A stretch of 64,000 bases of DNA, taken from assembly GCA_963715895.1 (NCBI GenBank), contig OY970284.1, positions 806,001 through 870,000 on the forward strand, in the 5' to 3' direction. The position numbers were made by a program, and so were the translations under genes. Source of the DNA: JADGNZ01 sp963715895. Lineage in GTDB: Bacteria > Acidobacteriota > Thermoanaerobaculia > Gp7-AA8. Below the pieces are notes generated by a model. The model saw nothing but the letters and a program-made list of their open reading frames with translations. It searched no databases and was not told the DNA's origin. Of this stretch, positions 26,567 through 34,932 are shown piece by piece (position 1 is the stretch's first letter; every line of letters starts with the position of its first letter).

Positions 26567-26588
26567 AGGGTCGAGTGTAATCGAGAGA

Positions 26589-28262
26589 CTAACTTCTGCG
26601 CGCCAGGGCCACGAAGCCGAGAGCCGCGGCGAGCAGTCCGAGCATCCAGGTACTGAGCGCCGGAATCTGGTTGCCCGGGAAGATCGGAACGGTCTTGGTG
26701 CTGCTGTTGTTCGCGGGAGTCGGGTCGGTGGTGGCACTGCTGACCGTGGCTGAATTCGAGAGCGTTCCCGCTGAGGCCACGGGCGGTGCGTTGAACGTCA
26801 GATTGATGACCGGCGCCGCTCCCAGCGGAAGCGAGGACACGGTACAGGTAACGGTGCCAGCGACGTTGTTGCAGACCCAGCCCGTGCCCGAAGCGCTGAC
26901 GAACGTAGAGCCGGCAGGCAGCGTGTCGACGACGGAAACGGTATTCGCCGACGACGGTCCGTTGTTTGTCACGGCCAGCGTGAAGGTAATGGGATTGCTC
27001 CCGAATGCCACCGGGGCGGCCGTGTTCTTCACGATCGACAGATCGGCCGAAACCGCGAAGTTCACGATCTGGCCGAGCTCCGTGGCCGACAGACACTGGG
27101 TCGCGGTTGCGGGCAGAAGATCGAGCGCGGCAGCTTGCGCGTTTGCGGCTGCCTTCGTTCCCTGACCGGTGGCGAAATTCAGGATTGCCTTCGTCTGTCC
27201 CGGGGCCAGCGTGATCGAGTACGACCAAAACGGATTATCGTCTCCGTCCACGAAATGGATGTTGGATACGGGAGTTGGTGCGCCAGGTCCCCAGATCACG
27301 TGGCCGATGCGCGGGTCGCTCGAAGTATTGCCGGAGAAGTTCTGAAACGACGTAACCCAGGTGTCGGCGGTCGTGACGACGTTGTCTCCGCTCGATGAGC
27401 TGACGATGCGCGTATTGCTGTCAGATCCGAGATTGTTGCTGGTGATCATCGTGAACGTGATCGGCGCACCGGTGGTGTTCGTGAAGTAGTTCATCCAGCG
27501 AATGAAGCGATCGTTCGTGGGGACGAAAACCTTTCGTGTGACCGAGAGCCCGCCGATCACTTTCGCTGGGAATTGGACCTGACGATTCGTGCACGCCGGG
27601 CCCGCGGGCACCGTAGCGTCGAATGCCGCGGGGCCGTTCTGGTTGTATATGTTGAAATTCGCGTTGCCTGTCTGGCAGGGGCCGGTTGCATTCGTCAGGC
27701 TGACGCAGATGGCGCCGTAACCGTCGAACATGTCGCTCAGCGACGACATCGTCGTTCCGCCGGCCGAGGTAGAGGCCACGATCGCATTTGTATACGATGC
27801 TTCGGAGGCGGCGCCCGACGCCGATGAGGACGTGCTGAAGGTGATGTTGGTGTCGATGAAGTACTTCAAGCCGGCCGCGTCGATAAGCGCGATCGATCCG
27901 GTTGCTTCCGCGCGCGGGTGCAACGATTGGGTAACCGGCGTCAGGCCGTGATGCGCATGCCTGGCCATCTTCGCGGCGTGCTTGGCCTGATTGGCCGCCT
28001 GCCGCGCCGCGCGTTCCGTGGGAGAAACGGCTGACGTAACCGGCGTCAGGCCGTGATGTTTGGCCTTCTTCGCGTCCTTCTTTGCCTGGTTTGCGGCCTG
28101 TCTGGCCGCGCGTTCCGCGGGAGTAACGTTTTCCACCCCCGGGCGTAAGGCTGATGGATCGGAGAGAAAACGTAACGTCGACGACCGGTCGGTAACTGAG
28201 ATATCGCCGTAGAGAATCGAAGAGGAAAGCAGCAACGCCGCAACGGCCAGAACCTTTTTCAC
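26589..28262 (-). CDS. Secreted DUF11 protein with IPTL-CTERM-like sorting tail (paralogue 1)
   Basis: 557 residues from the GTG at 28260-28262, with the signal peptide KKVLAVAALLLSSSILYGDI; the same upstream GAGGTGCGT occurs before paralogue 2. Residues 40-110 contain two copies of a roughly 31-residue A/K/R-rich repeat (ERAARQAANQAK ... HHGLTPVT). A central extracellular region follows, then a DUF11 domain (LSIVKNTAAPVAFGSNPITF onward). The C-terminus is IPALSTWMLGLLAAALGFVA followed by LARRS, a tripartite IPTL-CTERM-like signal: motif, helix, arginines. Surface display or anchoring is likely; the ligand is unknown. Confidence 0.85.
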   Translation of the reverse strand: MKKVLAVAALLLSSSILYGDISVTDRSSTLRFLSDPSALRPGVENVTPAERAARQAANQAKKDAKKAKHHGLTPVTSAVSPTERAARQAANQAKHAAKMARHAHHGLTPVTQSLHPRAEATGSIALIDAAGLKYFIDTNITFSTSSSASGAASEASYTNAIVASTSAGGTTMSSLSDMFDGYGAICVSLTNATGPCQTGNANFNIYNQNGPAAFDATVPAGPACTNRQVQFPAKVIGGLSVTRKVFVPTNDRFIRWMNYFTNTTGAPITFTMITSNNLGSDSNTRIVSSSSGDNVVTTADTWVTSFQNFSGNTSSDPRIGHVIWGPGAPTPVSNIHFVDGDDNPFWSYSITLAPGQTKAILNFATGQGTKAAANAQAAALDLLPATATQCLSATELGQIVNFAVSADLSIVKNTAAPVAFGSNPITFTLAVTNNGPSSANTVSVVDTLPAGSTFVSASGTGWVCNNVAGTVTCTVSSLPLGAAPVINLTFNAPPVASAGTLSNSATVSSATTDPTPANNSSTKTVPIFPGNQIPALSTWMLGLLAAALGFVALARRS

Positions 28263-28472
28263 ACGCACCTCACTTTGTTCCCACAAATCACACAATCGCA
28301 GCTACCGTTGGGGGGGCAAAACTCGGGCGAGTGTAACCGATACCTGACTGCGGTTGCCAGCAAAAAAAACGTCCGCAGGCGCTGCAACGGTATCGTTTTA
28401 AAGGGGTTGCCTTCGTTAACGCATTACCTTTCGTCGCCCATACAGCGCCCGGCCCTAGGGCTTTTGAAACAA

Positions 28473-28507
28473 AAGGCCGGGCGACAGTTCTTTTGTCGCC
28501 CGGCCTT
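28473..28507 (-). terminator. Strong hairpin terminator after paralogue 2
   Basis: A perfect 14-bp stem pairs 28473-28486 (AAGGCCGGGCGACA) with 28494-28507 around a 7-nt loop. On the minus strand it is followed by TTTTGTTTC and lies 22 bp beyond the stop of the 28529-30223 gene. The rest of 28263-28528 is the upstream region of paralogue 1, with no other clear signal. Confidence 0.85.
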
Positions 28508-28528
28508 CACGTTTTCGAGTTCCTTCGG

Positions 28529-30223
28529 TTACGTTCTACGCGCCAACGCCACGAAGCCGAGCGCCGCGGCGAGCAGCCCGAGCATCCAGGTGCTGAGGGC
28601 CGGGATCTGGCCGGCCGGGAAGATCGGAACGGTCTTCGTGCTGCTGTTGTTCGCGGGAGTGGGGTCGGTTGTAGCGCTGCTCACTGTGGCCGTATTCGAG
28701 AGCGTTCCCGCTGTGACGACGGGCGGTGCGTTGAATGTCAGATTGATCACCGGAGCCGCTCCAACGGGAAGTGAAGCTACGGTGCAAGTGACGGTGCCAG
28801 CAACATTGTTGCAAACCCAGCCCGTGCCCGACGCGCTGACGAACGTGGAGCCGGCAGGCAGCGTGTCGACGACGGAAACGGTGTTCGCCGTCGACGGTCC
28901 GTTGTTCGTCACGGCCAGCGTGAAGGTAATGGGGTTGCTCCCGAATGCGGCCGCGGCAGCGGTGTTCTTCACGATGGACAGATCGGTCGAGACCGCGAAG
29001 TTGACGATCTGGCTGAGCTCCGTTGCCGAGAGGCATTGCGTCGATGTAGGAGGAAGAAGCACCAGCGCCGCAGCCTTCGCGTTCACGGCGGCCTTTGATG
29101 GCTGGCCGGTCACGAAGTTCAGGATGGCCTTGGTCTGTCCGGGGGCCAGCGTGATCGAGTAGACCCAGAACGGGTTGTCGTTTCCGTTCGCGAAGAAGAT
29201 GTTGGAGACCGGAGTCGGCGCCCCGGTCCCTTGCAACACGTGACCGATGCGAACGTCAGATGAGGTCGTGCCCGAGTAGGCCTGAAAGGAGGAAATCCAG
29301 GTGTCGGTGGTCTGGGCCACGGCATCACCGTTGGAGGAATTGACGATGACGGTGTTGCTGTCGGAGCCAAGATTGTTCGACGTGAGCATCGTGAATGTCA
29401 CCGGCGAGCCGGAGGTGTTCGTGAAGAAGTTCATCCAGCGGGCGAAGGTATCGTTCGGCGGAACGTAGACCTTTCTGGTGACGGATAGCGCTCCGATCGT
29501 CTGAACCGGGAATGCGACCTGCCGGTTTGTGCAGTTCGGACCGGGAGGGACGGTTGCGTCGAAGATCGCCGGCCCGTTCTTGTTGTAGATCGAAAAGTTG
29601 GCGTTCCCGGTTTGGCACTGAGTGGTGGCATTCGTCAGGCTCACGCACAGCGTCTGGTAGCCGTCGAACATGTCGTTCAGAGTCGACGAGGTAGTGCCGC
29701 CGTTGAGCGTCGTGGCGGCCACGGCGTGCGTGTACGACGCTTCCGACATGCCGGCCGATGCCGACGAGGTGGTGCTGAAGGTGATGTTGGTGTTGATGAA
29801 GTACTTCAGACCGCTGGCGTCGATCAATCCGATCGATCCGGTCGCGGTGGCTCGGGGGTGGAAGGCCTGCGTCACCGGCGTCAGACCGTGATGCTGACGT
29901 TTAGCCAGTTTGGCAGCCTTCTTGGCCTGGTTCTCAGCCACAGCGGCCGCATGTCTTGCCGCCCGGTCCGATGCAACATCCGTAGGGTTGGGCGTCAGTC
30001 CGTGAAGGTGTTTGGCCAATTTGGCAGCCTTCTTCGCCTGGTTTTCGGCGACCGCGGCGGCGTGTCTTGCCGCCTGGTCCGCAGCAGCATCGGTAGCCTG
30101 CGGCTGCAAGACCGTCTGATTGGCCAGCGCACGGACCACCGAGGATCGATCGGTGACCGCGATATCGGCATGGAGAATCGAGGATGTCAGGAAGAGAACT
30201 GCCACGGCCAATGCTTTTTTCAC
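28529..30223 (-). CDS. Secreted DUF11 protein with IPTL-CTERM-like sorting tail (paralogue 2)
   Basis: 564 residues from the GTG at 30221-30223 (signal peptide KKALAVAVLFLTSSILHADI). It is collinear with and very similar to the gene at 26589-28262: two A/K-rich repeats, here with an inserted RHAAAVAENQAKKAAKLAK, the same central region, a DUF11 domain and the tail IPALSTWMLGLLAAALGFVA plus LARRT. Similarity is highest in the C-terminal 150 residues. The pair clearly arose by tandem duplication. No matching exosortase-like enzyme is encoded in the window. Confidence 0.85.
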   Translation of the reverse strand: MKKALAVAVLFLTSSILHADIAVTDRSSVVRALANQTVLQPQATDAAADQAARHAAAVAENQAKKAAKLAKHLHGLTPNPTDVASDRAARHAAAVAENQAKKAAKLAKRQHHGLTPVTQAFHPRATATGSIGLIDASGLKYFINTNITFSTTSSASAGMSEASYTHAVAATTLNGGTTSSTLNDMFDGYQTLCVSLTNATTQCQTGNANFSIYNKNGPAIFDATVPPGPNCTNRQVAFPVQTIGALSVTRKVYVPPNDTFARWMNFFTNTSGSPVTFTMLTSNNLGSDSNTVIVNSSNGDAVAQTTDTWISSFQAYSGTTSSDVRIGHVLQGTGAPTPVSNIFFANGNDNPFWVYSITLAPGQTKAILNFVTGQPSKAAVNAKAAALVLLPPTSTQCLSATELSQIVNFAVSTDLSIVKNTAAAAAFGSNPITFTLAVTNNGPSTANTVSVVDTLPAGSTFVSASGTGWVCNNVAGTVTCTVASLPVGAAPVINLTFNAPPVVTAGTLSNTATVSSATTDPTPANNSSTKTVPIFPAGQIPALSTWMLGLLAAALGFVALARRT

Positions 30224-30332
30224 ACGCACCTCACTTGTTTCCACGAACGCAATTCGCGGTACAACCTGCTGAATGGGGACGAACCGGCCCAAGTTTAACC
30301 GATGCCCTTGTCTGGTTGCTACTAAAATTGGA

Positions 30333-32510
30333 ATGTCTATGACCCAACGCACACGCCACCGTGATCTCTTACTTGCCTTCATTATCTCATTAACACTGAT
30401 TCTGTCCACCGTTTCCTGTCACCGGGCAGCGCGTCCCAATGTTCTGGTCATCACCATCGACACCCTTCGCGTCGATCACCTCGGCTGCTACGGTTTCACG
30501 CTGGCCCGCACGCCCGCGATCGACAAGCTGGCCGGCGAGAGCGTGCGCTTTACCGATGCCATCGCATCCGCTCCGATCACGATGCCGGCGCACTCGTCGA
30601 TCTTCACCGGCCTCTTTCCCCCGGCCCACGGGGTTCGCGACAACGGCGCCTACGCTCTCGGAGAGAACGCGGTGACGCTCGCCGATCGCCTCCGCGCCGT
30701 CGGCTACACCACGCACGCCTTCGTCTCCGCGCTGGTGCTGAACCGGCGCTACAACCTGAGTAAAGGTTTCGAGACCTACGACGACGACCTCTGGGCCGAG
30801 GATGACCCGAAGCTGTTCATGATCCGCGAGCGCCAGGCGCCGAAGACCGCCGATCGTTTTCTGCAGTGGTTCGGCGACTGGAACAAGACCCGCGCGAAGC
30901 CGTTCTTCACCTGGATCCACTTCTTCGATCCGCATCAACCCTACCGGCCATCGTTCTCCGACCTCGCCCTCAACGTATCCCCGTACGACGCCGAGATTGC
31001 CGGCGTCGACCGTCAGGTCGGAAGGATCGTCGATACTCTCCGCAAGACCGGTCAGCTCGACAACACGCTGTTGATCCTGATGGCCGATCACGGCGAAAGC
31101 CTCGGCGAGCATGGCGAACAGACGCACGCCATTTTCGTCTACGACGCTACCGTGCACATCCCTCTGATGATTCGCTATCAGCCGGCGTTCACCCCATCCG
31201 TCTACTCCGCCCCGGTGCGCTCGGTCGACGTCGTTCCGACCGTGCTGGGCATCCTCGACCTGCCGGGCGGTGAATCGACGGATGGACACGACCTCGGTGC
31301 GGCGATTCGTGGCAAAGAGCCCGCGCCCCAGCTTCCGCAGTACTCGGAATCGCTGCTTTCAGAAGTCGGCTTCGGCATGGCGCCTCTGTTCTCGGTCCGC
31401 GACGATGGCTACAAGTACATTCGGGCCCCCCGTCCGGAGCTATACGACCTGCGCAACGATCCGCACGAGCTGAACAACATTCTGGCGAAGTACCCGCGCA
31501 TCGGCGCGAAGCTCGACGCGGAGCTGACGAAGCTGATGACTGACAGCAGTCGTCACGCGGTGAAGGCCGCGGCCAGCCCGATGACACGTGAGACCGAGGA
31601 GTCGCTGCAGGCTCTCGGCTATCTGGCATCGCACGCGGAACGTTCCGGCATGCAGGGAATGGATCCGAAGGATGGATTGCCGATCCACAACAAGCTCGAA
31701 GATGCCCGACATTTTGCGCAGCAGAAGAAATGGGGGCAGGCCGAGGCCAAGTGCCTCGAGGTCATGGCGTTGACGCCGCGGAACGTCTCCGCGATCAATG
31801 TCCTGGGCCTCATCGGGGTCAAAACCGGCGACCACGTGAAGGCGGTGAAGTACTACCAGCAGTCGCTGGCCATCGATCCGAAGCAGTTCCGCGTGTTCGG
31901 AGTTCTCGGCGGAATCGCACTCACCGAGGGCGACCTCGATAACTCCCAGAAGTATTTTCAGACCGCGCTGGAAATCAATCCCCACTTTGCGGAGGCCATG
32001 GCCAACCTGGGATTCATCGAAGCGCTGCGCGGACACGATCCCGCTGCCGAACAGTGGTATCGAAAAGGGGTCGCGGCCGACCCGACCTTTCCCCGCGTCT
32101 ACCGGCGGCTCGGCGATCTCTACTACGATCGGAAAGATTTCGCCCGCGCTTACGCCAACTACGCGAAAGTCATCCAGATCGAGCCGTCGGACGTTCGGGC
32201 CATCGTGCAGGAGGGAAACTGCGCGCGCCGCCTCAACCACAACGACGAAGCCGACAAGTTCTTCCGCCGCGCTGAAGTCCTGCGTCCCAACGGATGGATT
32301 CCGACCTACAACCGGGCCTGCCTGATGGCCGCTGCCGGAAAACCGCAGGAAGCATTGACGACCCTCGATGCCCTGGCCCAGCGCCACACCGTTCCCATCG
32401 CCCTCATCGAGCGAGACACAGACCTGGCCTCGATGCGGTCGCTGCCGGGCTACCCCGCGCTGAAGCGAAAACTGACGGACACCGGAGACGACGACATCGA
32501 GGACGACTGA
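30333..32510 (+). CDS. Lipoprotein sulfatase/alkaline-phosphatase-fold protein fused to TPR repeats
   Basis: 725 residues from the ATG at 30333. The N-terminal helix ends in the lipobox ILSTVSC. Residues 30-390 form a sulfatase-fold domain: VLVITIDTLRVDHLGCYG (metal-binding aspartate), SAPITMPAHSSIFTG, FFTWIHFFDPHQPY and LMADHGESLGEHGEQTH. At the usual C/S-x-P-S-R site it reads T-M-P-A-H, so it lacks the formylglycine cysteine or serine and is probably not a classical sulfatase. Residues 450-690 contain about five TPR units (for example AKCLEVMALTPRNVSAINVL). Periplasmic, substrate unknown. Confidence 0.85.
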   Translation: MSMTQRTRHRDLLLAFIISLTLILSTVSCHRAARPNVLVITIDTLRVDHLGCYGFTLARTPAIDKLAGESVRFTDAIASAPITMPAHSSIFTGLFPPAHGVRDNGAYALGENAVTLADRLRAVGYTTHAFVSALVLNRRYNLSKGFETYDDDLWAEDDPKLFMIRERQAPKTADRFLQWFGDWNKTRAKPFFTWIHFFDPHQPYRPSFSDLALNVSPYDAEIAGVDRQVGRIVDTLRKTGQLDNTLLILMADHGESLGEHGEQTHAIFVYDATVHIPLMIRYQPAFTPSVYSAPVRSVDVVPTVLGILDLPGGESTDGHDLGAAIRGKEPAPQLPQYSESLLSEVGFGMAPLFSVRDDGYKYIRAPRPELYDLRNDPHELNNILAKYPRIGAKLDAELTKLMTDSSRHAVKAAASPMTRETEESLQALGYLASHAERSGMQGMDPKDGLPIHNKLEDARHFAQQKKWGQAEAKCLEVMALTPRNVSAINVLGLIGVKTGDHVKAVKYYQQSLAIDPKQFRVFGVLGGIALTEGDLDNSQKYFQTALEINPHFAEAMANLGFIEALRGHDPAAEQWYRKGVAADPTFPRVYRRLGDLYYDRKDFARAYANYAKVIQIEPSDVRAIVQEGNCARRLNHNDEADKFFRRAEVLRPNGWIPTYNRACLMAAAGKPQEALTTLDALAQRHTVPIALIERDTDLASMRSLPGYPALKRKLTDTGDDDIEDD

Positions 32511-32529
32511 CGCGCGCTGAGGGGGCCGT

Positions 32530-33792
32530 TCACACCGTTACCGCCTCCGAGATCTCCGCCCCCTTCGGCACGACTACGATTCCGGTGTCGGTCACGGTGA
32601 AGCGCTGGCGATCGGCTTCGAGGTCGTAGCCGATGGTCGTGTTCGGTGGGATCTTCACCCCTTTGTCGATGATCGTCCGTTTGATCTTCGAGTGGCGGCC
32701 GATCTCCACGCCGTCCATCAAAATCGACTCGTCGACGTCGGTGTACGAATGGATGCGGACGCGCGGGTGGAGGACGCTGCGGTTGATCGTGCCGCCGGAG
32801 ATGATCACGCCGGCGGAGACGAGCGAGTCGGTGGCGATTCCGATGCGCTGCGACTTGGAGTCGGCGAAAACGAACTTCGCCGGCGGCAGGTTCAGCGGCG
32901 CCGAGACCATCGGCCACTGCGCGTTGTAGAGGTTGAAGAGGGGAGTGACGGCGACGAGATCGAGCGACGCCGCGAAGTACGAGTCGATCGTGCCGACGTC
33001 GCGCCAGTAACCGCGGTTGATCTCCGCCTCGCCCGGCACGTGGTTCTGGCCGAAGTCGTAGGCAAAGACCTTCATCCGCGGATACATGGCCGGGATGATC
33101 TCCTTGCCGAAGTCGTGCGCCGCGTCACGCAGGGCGTTGCGCTGCAGCACATCGATCATCACGTTGGCCTTGAAGATGTAGTTGCCCATCGAGGCCAGGA
33201 CCATGTCCGGCCGCCCCGGAATCGTCTTCGCTCCCTCTTTCGGCTTTTCCACGAAGCCGGTCACGCGCCAGTCGCTGTCGACTTCGACGATCCCGAAGTG
33301 ATGGGCTTCCTCTACCGGCACGGGAATCGTGGCGATGGTCAGGTCGGCGTCATTGGTCAGGTGCTCCTGCAGCATCTGGTTCACATCCATCTTGTAGATG
33401 TGATCGCCGCCGAAGACGCAGACGAACTCCGGCTGCTCATCGAAGATCAGCTCGAGGTTCTGGAAGACCGCGTCCGCGGTACCGCGGAACCAGAACGGTC
33501 CCTTGCGCATCTGCGCCGGCACGATGTCGACGTACTGGCCGATCTCGGGCACCAGCCGCCAGGTGCGCGTGATGTGCTCGATGAGCGAGTTCGATTTGAA
33601 CTGCGTCATCACCTTGATCTTGAAGAAGCCGGAGTTGATGAAATTGTTGATGACGAAGTCGATGATGCGATAGCGGCCGCCGAACGGCACGGCCGGCTTG
33701 GCGCGGTCGCGCGTCAGCGGGTAGAGCCGCTCGCCCATGCCGCCGGCGAGGATCATCGTCAGAATGTTGCGGCGCGCCAGTGATCCGTACAT
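32530..33792 (-). CDS. glgC: Glucose-1-phosphate adenylyltransferase (ADP-glucose pyrophosphorylase)
   Basis: 420 residues. It makes ADP-glucose for glycogen synthesis. The nucleotide-binding start is MILAGGMGERLYPLTRDRAK, and PAVPFGGRYRIIDFVINNFI, WFRGTADAVFQNL, VFGGDHIYKMD and VEKPKEGAKTI are conserved. The C-terminal third is a left-handed beta-helix with hexapeptide character (GVKIPPNTTIGYDLEADRQR). It is transcribed divergently from the dnaJ-like gene, with about 66 bp between starts. Confidence 0.96.
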   Translation of the reverse strand: MYGSLARRNILTMILAGGMGERLYPLTRDRAKPAVPFGGRYRIIDFVINNFINSGFFKIKVMTQFKSNSLIEHITRTWRLVPEIGQYVDIVPAQMRKGPFWFRGTADAVFQNLELIFDEQPEFVCVFGGDHIYKMDVNQMLQEHLTNDADLTIATIPVPVEEAHHFGIVEVDSDWRVTGFVEKPKEGAKTIPGRPDMVLASMGNYIFKANVMIDVLQRNALRDAAHDFGKEIIPAMYPRMKVFAYDFGQNHVPGEAEINRGYWRDVGTIDSYFAASLDLVAVTPLFNLYNAQWPMVSAPLNLPPAKFVFADSKSQRIGIATDSLVSAGVIISGGTINRSVLHPRVRIHSYTDVDESILMDGVEIGRHSKIKRTIIDKGVKIPPNTTIGYDLEADRQRFTVTDTGIVVVPKGAEISEAVTV

Positions 33793-33858
33793 GTGCGGTG
33801 GATTCTTCCTCCAACCGGCCCCCGAAGCAATTCATGTGCTAAAACGCTTTGTCGGAAG

Positions 33859-34812
33859 ATGGCTGAAAAGGACTACTACGACATCCTCGGCGTGAAGAAG
33901 GCCGCAAGCGCGGATGAGATCAAGAAGGCCTACCGCGGCCTGGCCAAGAAGTTCCATCCCGACAAAAACAAAGGCAACAAGGACGCCGAGAACAAGTTCA
34001 AGGAGATCTCCGAGGCCTACGCCGTGCTCTCCGACAAGGAAAAGCGCGAGCAGTACGACCGGCTGGGGAAGGAAGCGTTCCACTTCGGAGGCCAGGGGGG
34101 AGCCAATCCCTTTCAGGGCGGCGGCAGCCCGTTCGGCGGATTCGATTTCTCGCAATTCAGCGGTGGCGGCGCGCGCGCACGCGGCGGCCGGCGCTCGACG
34201 GGCGGCGCAGGCGGATTCACCGACATCTTCTCCGACCTCTTCGGCGGCGGCGCCAGTTTCGAGCAGGGGCCGGAGCGCGGCGCCGATCTCGAAGCAGAGC
34301 TGACGATCGATTTTCGCGACGCCATCCTCGGCACCACCATGGATCTGGTCATCGGCGGTAAGGGAGTCAAGGTCAAAATCCCCGAAGGCGTCCTGGACGG
34401 ACAGCGAATCCGCCTGCGCGGCAAAGGCACTCCTGGCGGAAACGGCGGTCAGGCCGGCGATCTGAACGTGCTCATTCACATCCGCCCGCATCCGCTGTTC
34501 GAGCGTCGCGGCGACGACATCTACATCGACCTGCCGATCAAAGTCGGCGAAGCGATCCGCGGCGGCGAAGTGGAAGTTCCGACCATCCACGGCACCGTGC
34601 GAGCCCGCATCCCCGCCGGTACCCAGGGGGGCCAGACCTTTCGTCTGCGCGGCAAAGGGGTGAAGAAGAAAGCCGGCGCATTCGGCGATCACTACTACCG
34701 CGTCGCGGTCACCGTGCCGAAGAGCACCGCACCCGAGGTGCTCGAAGCGGCGGATGCGATCGACGCCGCGTATGGAGAGGATCCGCGGGCGAAGCTGAAC
34801 ACGGGGTTGTAG
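33859..34812 (+). CDS. DnaJ-family co-chaperone without zinc finger (CbpA type)
   Basis: 317 residues from the ATG at 33859 (MAEKDYYDILGVKKAASADE). The J domain has the HPD motif (KKFHPDKNKG). It is followed by a G/F-rich linker (about residues 75-140) and the two C-terminal substrate-binding beta domains (VKIPEGVLDGQRIRLRGKG, then FRLRGKG), without the four CxxCxGxG zinc repeats of DnaJ itself. It stimulates DnaK ATPase. A 120-bp gap with no recognised feature separates it from the next gene. Confidence 0.93.
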   Translation: MAEKDYYDILGVKKAASADEIKKAYRGLAKKFHPDKNKGNKDAENKFKEISEAYAVLSDKEKREQYDRLGKEAFHFGGQGGANPFQGGGSPFGGFDFSQFSGGGARARGGRRSTGGAGGFTDIFSDLFGGGASFEQGPERGADLEAELTIDFRDAILGTTMDLVIGGKGVKVKIPEGVLDGQRIRLRGKGTPGGNGGQAGDLNVLIHIRPHPLFERRGDDIYIDLPIKVGEAIRGGEVEVPTIHGTVRARIPAGTQGGQTFRLRGKGVKKKAGAFGDHYYRVAVTVPKSTAPEVLEAADAIDAAYGEDPRAKLNTGL

Positions 34813-34932
34813 CACCTTCCCCGACCAACCTTCCGCGATGTTGTAATCGCATAAAACTATCATCCAGTCGGCCAAAAACAAGGCTTCCGCTTTCGGACCG
34901 GACGCGGAAAAGTGATACTCTCTGGCCGAGCT

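Noticed and set aside
32692..33783. 363-codon frame opposite glgC
   Set aside because: Antisense shadow of a clear glgC; no family features.
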